Below, one piece after another: positions 16,680 to 21,037 of a stretch of DNA of 21,037 nt. The translations under genes and the position numbers were made by a program. The stretch is from positions 1 through 21,037 of the forward strand of contig JAGWTL010000013.1 in assembly GCA_028869035.1 (NCBI GenBank), written 5' to 3'. How positions within the stretch are numbered: position 1 is the first letter of the stretch; each line of letters starts with the position of its first letter. The notes under the pieces were generated by a model. That model worked only from the letters and a program-made list of their open reading frames with translations, was not told the origin of the DNA and searched no databases. Origin of the DNA: Burkholderiales bacterium (GTDB taxonomy: Bacteria > Pseudomonadota > Gammaproteobacteria > Burkholderiales > Burkholderiaceae_C).

Positions 16680-17081
16680 TCAGGCGGCTTGCACGCTGAC
16701 GGGGGACAGCGGCCGGCCCGCCCAGGCGGCGCACAGCGAATCCGCCAGCTTTTCCGGCACCTCGTTGTCAAAGCTCATCAGCAGTTCCGGGGCCTGGGCC
16801 TCGGCGGCCGATTTCAGGATGCCGGCCAGGCTGGCCTTCTGCGCCTCGGTCGCCACCAGGCTGTGGCGCTGGGCCATGCAGGCCAGCGTGGCCTCACGCA
16901 GCCGCTCGGAACCCAGCACGTGCCAGGCGTAGTCGATTTCATAACGCTCGAAAGCATCCTTGAGGCTCTCGCCGTTGATCTTGGCTTCTTCGGCGAAGTG
17001 GTTCAGCGTGCGGGTGCAGATGGCGCTCATGACGTGGGCCAGTTGCACGGCGTGCTCGTGCACAGAATTTTCAGTGGTCAT
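16680..17081 (-). CDS. Hypothetical protein, 133 aa, all-helical
   Basis: I do not recognise the family. The start at ATG 17081 is well supported by AGGAG six bases upstream; the longer open frame beyond it runs through the terminator and tRNA-Phe and cannot be coding. The protein has no signal peptide or membrane segment. It is rich in Ala, Glu and Leu and looks largely helical, with NHFAEEAKINGESLKDAFER and AEAQKASLAGILKSAAEAQA. Two Cys in the first half (22 and 68) and a third near the C-terminus are not in a known motif. It is monocistronic, with its own terminator (16651-16674) and a structured leader (17121-17161), which suggests an expressed, regulated cytoplasmic protein. Phasin-like size was considered, but no phasin motif is visible. 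Confidence 0.75.
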   Translation of the reverse strand: MTTENSVHEHAVQLAHVMSAICTRTLNHFAEEAKINGESLKDAFERYEIDYAWHVLGSERLREATLACMAQRHSLVATEAQKASLAGILKSAAEAQAPELLMSFDNEVPEKLADSLCAAWAGRPLSPVSVQAA

Positions 17082-17120
17082 GGAAGACTCCTGGTGGGGT
17101 GACGAGCATGGGCCCGGAAA

Positions 17121-17161
17121 GCGTCTGACGACCATCACCTTGCAGGTCGTCGGACAGACGC
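17121..17161 (-). other. Large hairpin in the leader of the unknown gene
   Basis: GCGTCTG pairs with CAGACGC and ACGACC pairs with GGTCGT, giving 13 bp around an 11-nt loop with a 4-nt bulge (CGGA, 17151-17154). It lies 40 bp before the start codon, upstream of the ribosome-binding site, with no T tail. It may be an RNA structure or a protein-binding dyad. Confidence 0.5.
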
Positions 17162-17224
17162 TGGGAATGTGGCTGGCTGGCCGCCACGGGGTGCCCGGCC
17201 AGGCTGGGGCAGGGCTGCAGCGCA

Positions 17225-17249
17225 GCCGGCCTGTCCTCAAGGGGCCGGC
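17225..17249. repeat. Perfect 7 bp GC inverted repeat
   Basis: GCCGGCC and GGCCGGC are separated by 11 nt, between the tRNA-Phe terminator and the leader hairpin of the unknown gene. The role is unknown; in GC-rich DNA it may be chance. Confidence 0.3.
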
Positions 17250-17262
17250 AGGGGCAATGCAG

Positions 17263-17296
17263 GAAAATAAAAAGCCACCCGGCAGAGGATGGCTTT
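17263..17296 (-). terminator. Terminator after tRNA-Phe
   Basis: On the minus strand AAAGCCA pairs with TGGCTTT around an intervening GC-rich loop, followed by an AT-rich tail beginning TTTTTATTTT (17273-17264). It begins 10 bp beyond the tRNA 3' end. Confidence 0.75.
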
Positions 17297-17306
17297 CGGA
17301 GAAATC

Positions 17307-17382
17307 TGGTGGCCTGGGGCGGAATCGAACCACCGACACGCGGATTTTCAATCCGCTGCTCTACCAACTGAGCTACCGGGCC
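17307..17382 (-). tRNA. tRNA-Phe (anticodon GAA)
   Basis: 76 nt including an encoded CCA end. The D arm (TAGCTCAGTTGGTAGAGC), anticodon stem GCGGA/TCCGC with loop TTGAAAA (anticodon GAA) and T arm with TTCGATT are canonical. The acceptor strands are GGCCCGG and CCAGGCC, which pair except for a C5-A68 mismatch. It lies 47 bp after the ntrX-like stop on the same strand and is followed by its own terminator. Confidence 0.97.
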
Positions 17383-17429
17383 TGGAGAGGTGGAATTATA
17401 GCAGCACTCCGGCGGCCTTCCGGCCGGGC

Positions 17430-18104
17430 TCAGCTGCCGTTGCGCTTGCCGCGGCTGAGGTCCACGCCGAGCTGCTTGAGCTTGCGGTAAAGGTGGGTGC
17501 GCTCCAGGCCGGTCTTCTCGGCCACGCGGGTCATGGAGCCGCTTTCGCGCGCCAGGTGGTATTCGAAATAGGCCTTCTCGAACTCGTCGCGCGCTTCGCG
17601 CAACGGTTTGTCGAGCTGGAAATTCTGCTGTGCCTGAGGGCCCGCTTCGACACTGGCCGTCAACGGCTGGACCAGACCGACCGGCTCGCCGCCATGCGCG
17701 GGCTGCAGGCCCACATGGGCCGGGGCCGCCGGCTGCGGCGTGTTGCGCGCCAGGCCCTGTTCCACCGCCTTGAGCAGCTTCTGCAGCGTGATGGGTTTTT
17801 CCAGGAAGGCCTGCGCGCCGATCTTGGTGGCCGCCACCGCAGTGTCGATGGTGGCGTGGCCACTCATCATGATGACGGGCATGGTCAGCAGGCCGCCCGT
17901 GGACCATTCCTTGAGCAGGGTGACGCCGTCGGTATCGGGCATCCAGATGTCGAGCAGGACCAGGTCGGGGCGCTCACGCAGACGGGCGCCACGCGCCTGC
18001 GCGGCGTTCTCGGCCACCTCGACGCTGTGCCCCTCGTCGTTCAGGATTTCCCATAGCAGATCGCGTATGCCGAGCTCGTCATCGACTACCAGTATGTTTG
18101 CCAT
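17430..18104 (-). CDS. Short NtrX-like response regulator (receiver + Fis-type HTH)
   Basis: 224 residues from ATG 18104 (MANILVVDDELGIRDLL); a longer frame upstream overlaps the kinase gene and does not look like receiver sequence. The receiver (1-120) has acidic residues Asp8/Asp9, phospho-acceptor Asp52 (LLDIWMPDTDG), Ser81 and Lys103. A Pro/Ala/Gly-rich linker (122-160) leads to a NtrC/NtrX-type C-terminus with the helix-turn-helix SMTRVAEKTGLERTHLYRKL (190-209). The central AAA+ sigma54-activating domain of true NtrX is absent, so it should act like RegA/PrrA-type regulators without driving sigma54. It is the cognate partner of the NtrY-like kinase encoded 37 bp upstream. No clear ribosome-binding site is seen. 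Confidence 0.92.
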   Translation of the reverse strand: MANILVVDDELGIRDLLWEILNDEGHSVEVAENAAQARGARLRERPDLVLLDIWMPDTDGVTLLKEWSTGGLLTMPVIMMSGHATIDTAVAATKIGAQAFLEKPITLQKLLKAVEQGLARNTPQPAAPAHVGLQPAHGGEPVGLVQPLTASVEAGPQAQQNFQLDKPLREARDEFEKAYFEYHLARESGSMTRVAEKTGLERTHLYRKLKQLGVDLSRGKRNGS

Positions 18105-18141
18105 GATGTGAACGCTGGGTCTCTCGTAGTACGGGCGGGAT

Positions 18142-20430
18142 TCAGGCCGGTGCAGGTTTCTCCACTGCGAATGATAACGATACTTGCGCCCCCACCACCT
18201 TCTCCTCGGCCAGGCGGTTGGCCAGATCGATCCGGGCACCGTGTTCGTCGGCAATCTTCTTCACCACGGCCAGACCCAGGCCCGTGCCCTTGGCCTTGGT
18301 GGTGACATAGGGCTCGAAGGCCCGCTTGAGGATGGCCTCGGGGAATCCCACGCCCCAGTCCAGCACGCTCAGGCGCACGCGGCCGCTGGCCTCCACCCAC
18401 TGGGTGCGCACGGTGACCGGGAATTCCGGCCCGCCGCGCCCGGCCGTCTCGGTGGCGTCCTGGGCGTTCTGCAGCAGGTTGTGCAGCACCTGACGCAGTT
18501 GCTGGGCGTCGCCCATGACACGGGGACAGCGCTCGTCCAGTTCGGCGCGCACCGGCACGCGCGCGCCCTCGCCGCCATAGAGGTGCAGCACTTCGCCCAC
18601 TTGCGCATTGAGGTCCAGCGGCTTGAGCTCGGCCGCGGGCAGGCGCGCGTAGTCGCGGAATTCGTTGACCAGGCGCTTCATGGCGTCAACCTGGTCGACG
18701 ATGGTCTTGACCGATTTGGTCAGCACCGCCTGCTCAGCCGGCTCGACCTTGCCGGCGAGCTTTTTTTCCAGCCGCTCGGCCGAGAGCTGGATGGGCGTCA
18801 GCGGGTTCTTGATCTCGTGCGCCAGGCGGCGCGCCACCTCGCCCCAGGCCTGGGAACGCTGGGCCGAGACGATCTCGGAGATGTCGTCGAACACCAGCAA
18901 CCAGGCCTTGCCCGGCAGTTCGGCGCCACGCGCCACCAGGGTCAGGGTGCTCTCCCCGCTGGCGCCGGCAGCCGGCGAGCCCGAAGGCGGACCGAGCTCG
19001 AAGGACTGCTGCCAGTGGTCCAGGGCATGTTCGGCGCGCTCCTCAACGAAGCGGTCAAACTGCTGCTGCACATTGCGGGCAAAATCCTCCAGGCCCTCGA
19101 TGTCGGCCAGACGCCGGCCCTCCCAGGCCGCCATGGGCACCCGCAGGATGCGCGTGGCGCCGGGATTGACGGACCGGATCACGCCCTGCGCATCGAGCAC
19201 CATGACGCCAGCGGTCAGGTTGTCCAGAATGGTCTGCAGGTTCTCACGCGCGGCGTTGACCTGCTCCATGCTGCTCTCCACCGCGCCACGTGCGTCGGCC
19301 AGTTGCTGGGTCATGTCGGCAAAGGATCGGGTGAGGCCGCCGAGTTCGTCGCGCCCCTGCAATGCGGCCTTGGGCGTGAGGTCGCCGGCGGCCACCTGGC
19401 GCACGCCGTCGGCCAGCAGCAGCAGCGGCCGCGTGATCTGGTTGCCCAGCACCACGGCCAGCAGCACGGCGCCGAAGACGGCCAGGAACAGGCTGAGCGT
19501 GAGCGTGCCGATGTACATGCGCCGCAGGCCCTGACGCGCCAGCGCGCGCTCCTGGTACTCACGATGCGCCTCGGTCACGGCCAGGGCGTTGGCCACCAGG
19601 GTTTCGGGCAGGACCTGGGTCACCATGAGGAACCGGGGCTCGTCCAGCATGTCCAGGCCCGTGCGCGGCACCAGCACCAGGGCTTTGATACGCGCCTGCG
19701 CCGGCGCCATGGCGCTGCCCTCTTCCAGGCCCTCGATCCAGGTGAGGACACGCTGGCTGCGCGCTTTGCGGAGTTGCGAGGGCGCCGGCTTCTCCGGACT
19801 GAGCTGGAATCGCGAATCGCCCGCGCTGGCCAGCAGCTGGCCATTGGCGCCCCAGAGGATGGCGTCGCGCACCTCGAGCTGTTCGCGCAGGCGCTCCAGC
19901 ATCAGGCCGGCCACCACATCGGGGGTGTCCTGCAGTTGCGTGGCCGAAGCGCGGGTCTTGCCGGCCAGCTCGTTGGACAGGGTTTCCAGCGTCGCGCGAC
20001 CCAGGCCCAGGCCCGCTTCGAGCGCGCCTTCGACCTGCACGTCGAACCAGCTCTCGATCGAGCGCGAGACAAACTGGTAGGACACAACGTAAATCAGCAG
20101 GCCGGGCGCAAAGCCGGCCAGGGCGAACACGGCGGCCAGCTTGACCAGCAAGCGACTGCCGAAGCGCCCCTGGCGCAGGCGCTTGAAGAGGCGCCAGGCC
20201 ACCCAGCTGATGACCGCCAGCAACACCACGGCCACCACCACATTGAGGACGAAGAGGCGCGCGTAATTGCGCTCGTACATCTGGCGGTTGTCGGTGGCCT
20301 GGGTCAGCAGGAACAGCAGCACCAGGCCGATGGCCACCACGATGGCCAGCACCACCCCCAGGGTCCAGCGCAGGGCCTTGGACTGCTGCGGGTACTGGCG
20401 CTTCTCAGTCCCCGTGGCCGGGGTGTTCAC
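18142..20430 (-). CDS. ntrY: NtrY-like membrane sensor histidine kinase
   Basis: 762 residues from GTG 20430, which overlaps the stop of the upstream gene as GTGA. Membrane helices lie at about 20-42, 60-80 and 95-120, then a periplasmic region (about 120-305) and a further helix at about 307-330. These are followed by HAMP (about 330-385), PAS (about 395-500), and a kinase core with His538 in RRLAHEIKNPLTP, N-box NLLQNAQDA (651-659), DWGVG (691-695), FEPY (705-708) and GTGLGL (715-720). This order is that of NtrY, a sensor linked to nitrogen or redox signals. It would phosphorylate the short NtrX-like regulator encoded next. All catalytic boxes are intact. Confidence 0.94.
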   Translation of the reverse strand: MNTPATGTEKRQYPQQSKALRWTLGVVLAIVVAIGLVLLFLLTQATDNRQMYERNYARLFVLNVVVAVVLLAVISWVAWRLFKRLRQGRFGSRLLVKLAAVFALAGFAPGLLIYVVSYQFVSRSIESWFDVQVEGALEAGLGLGRATLETLSNELAGKTRASATQLQDTPDVVAGLMLERLREQLEVRDAILWGANGQLLASAGDSRFQLSPEKPAPSQLRKARSQRVLTWIEGLEEGSAMAPAQARIKALVLVPRTGLDMLDEPRFLMVTQVLPETLVANALAVTEAHREYQERALARQGLRRMYIGTLTLSLFLAVFGAVLLAVVLGNQITRPLLLLADGVRQVAAGDLTPKAALQGRDELGGLTRSFADMTQQLADARGAVESSMEQVNAARENLQTILDNLTAGVMVLDAQGVIRSVNPGATRILRVPMAAWEGRRLADIEGLEDFARNVQQQFDRFVEERAEHALDHWQQSFELGPPSGSPAAGASGESTLTLVARGAELPGKAWLLVFDDISEIVSAQRSQAWGEVARRLAHEIKNPLTPIQLSAERLEKKLAGKVEPAEQAVLTKSVKTIVDQVDAMKRLVNEFRDYARLPAAELKPLDLNAQVGEVLHLYGGEGARVPVRAELDERCPRVMGDAQQLRQVLHNLLQNAQDATETAGRGGPEFPVTVRTQWVEASGRVRLSVLDWGVGFPEAILKRAFEPYVTTKAKGTGLGLAVVKKIADEHGARIDLANRLAEEKVVGAQVSLSFAVEKPAPA

Positions 20431-21037
20431 TTCAGGCTCTCCGGCAGCAGGCGCTTGCTGGCGCTGGCGGCCAGCACCCAGTCGCTCTCGCCGAGGGCGC
20501 CGATCTGCAGGGGACGGGGCAGTTGCGCGATGTCGAGCCGGAAGCGCAGGTCCAGACGGTGTCGCGTGCCGGCTTCGAGTTCGGCAAAGTCGGCGATGCG
20601 CCAGCTCGAGACGCGCCGGATCACGCCCAGGGCTTCATCCAGCGTGTCGAAGCTCTGCGCCAGGGCCACGCCGGCCTCGCTGCCGCTGGCCGGGCCTGCT
20701 CCCACCGAAAGCCGCCAGCGCCGGACCAGGGGTTGGAACACCAGGCGCATGTGGCGCTGGGCGCCGCCCACACGCTTGTCCAGCCAGTACCAGCGTTCCC
20801 GGAAAATTTCCGCCTCTTCGACGAAGATCACCGGCAGGCCCTTGTACAGGGCATCCCGCACGGCAGACGGCAACTGAAACCTGACACTGGCCGCCAGTTC
20901 GACGCTGTCGCCGTTGCGGCTGAGGTCCATCTGGGTGATTTCAGCCACGGCCGGCTGGGCGTGCAGGACCGGCGGCGACAGACCGAACAGGGCGCAGGCC
21001 AGCAGCACGGACAGGTCAGCCCGCGCCCTTCTCCAGC
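20427..21037 (-). CDS. DUF4390 family exported protein (5' end beyond the window)
   Basis: About 203 codons up to the right edge; the stop overlaps the GTG of ntrY. A GTG at 21008 could start it, but the frame stays open to the edge and adds the basic stretch WRRARADLS before the hydrophobic segment LLACALFGLSPPVLHA. That makes a natural signal peptide, so the true start probably lies outside. The mature part shows the family pattern LPSAVRDALYKGLPVIFVEE, then RERWYWLDKRVGGAQRHMRL. Its function is unknown; its fixed place before ntrY (usually after rsmB, from memory) suggests a role tied to the sensor or the envelope. Confidence 0.9.
   Translation of the reverse strand, partial: WRRARADLSVLLACALFGLSPPVLHAQPAVAEITQMDLSRNGDSVELAASVRFQLPSAVRDALYKGLPVIFVEEAEIFRERWYWLDKRVGGAQRHMRLVFQPLVRRWRLSVGAGPASGSEAGVALAQSFDTLDEALGVIRRVSSWRIADFAELEAGTRHRLDLRFRLDIAQLPRPLQIGALGESDWVLAASASKRLLPESLK

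Noticed and set aside
17082..17351. Extension of the unknown 133-aa protein through tRNA-Phe
   Set aside because: The frame would translate through a terminator and the tRNA gene; the ATG at 17081 with AGGAG is a clear start.
18184..20877. An 897-codon open frame on the plus strand opposite ntrY
   Set aside because: Antisense shadow of ntrY and the DUF4390 gene; the translation has no domain character and is rich in Gln, His, Gly and Arg.

Overview
The window is GC-rich chromosomal DNA from a betaproteobacterium, most likely Burkholderiales/Comamonadaceae. This is inferred from protein character, from the gene order DUF4390-ntrY-short ntrX, and from the short FeoB; no database search was possible. 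Both edges cut genes: queA at the left and a DUF4390 gene at the right. Nothing points to a plasmid, phage, insertion sequence or CRISPR array.

Left part (1-3481): the 3' half of queA (tRNA queuosine synthesis) with its own terminator, then a roughly 490 bp gap without a convincing gene. The gap holds an imperfect palindromic repeat and two more hairpins. Next comes katG (catalase-peroxidase, minus strand), with a readable sigma70-type promoter and a long, hairpin-bearing leader.

Central accessory part (3482-9841): a candidate catabolic island. A GcvA-like LysR regulator diverges from a class II aldolase/adducin-family gene. A GntR/FCD regulator followed by an AEC-family transporter diverges from a two-gene oxygenase operon: a long Rieske oxygenase alpha subunit and a phthalate-dioxygenase-reductase-type flavin/[2Fe-2S] reductase. 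A perfect 16 bp palindrome with the FadR-subfamily core GTATAC lies between the divergent units and overlaps a plausible -10. The likely logic is effector acid (AEC transport?) relieving GntR repression, then Rieske hydroxylation or demethylation of an aromatic or related acid, with later processing by the aldolase-fold protein. The substrate is unknown.

Housekeeping part (9859-15438): a Rep/UvrD-type helicase overlaps pldA (outer-membrane phospholipase A) by ATGA. A Fur-box-controlled feoA-feoB ferrous iron uptake operon follows.

Right part (15440-21037, all minus strand): a PcaC-like carboxymuconolactone decarboxylase family protein, a frameshifted and truncated MATE efflux pseudogene, an unrecognised 133-aa protein with a structured leader, tRNA-Phe(GAA), and the operon DUF4390-ntrY-ntrX. 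The NtrX-like regulator has a receiver and a Fis-type helix-turn-helix but no AAA+ domain.

Most worth a second look: the GntR-controlled Rieske/AEC/aldolase cluster, whose aldolase lacks the usual catalytic Glu; the decaying MATE gene; the C-A mismatch in the tRNA-Phe acceptor stem; and the structured leaders of katG and of the unknown gene.
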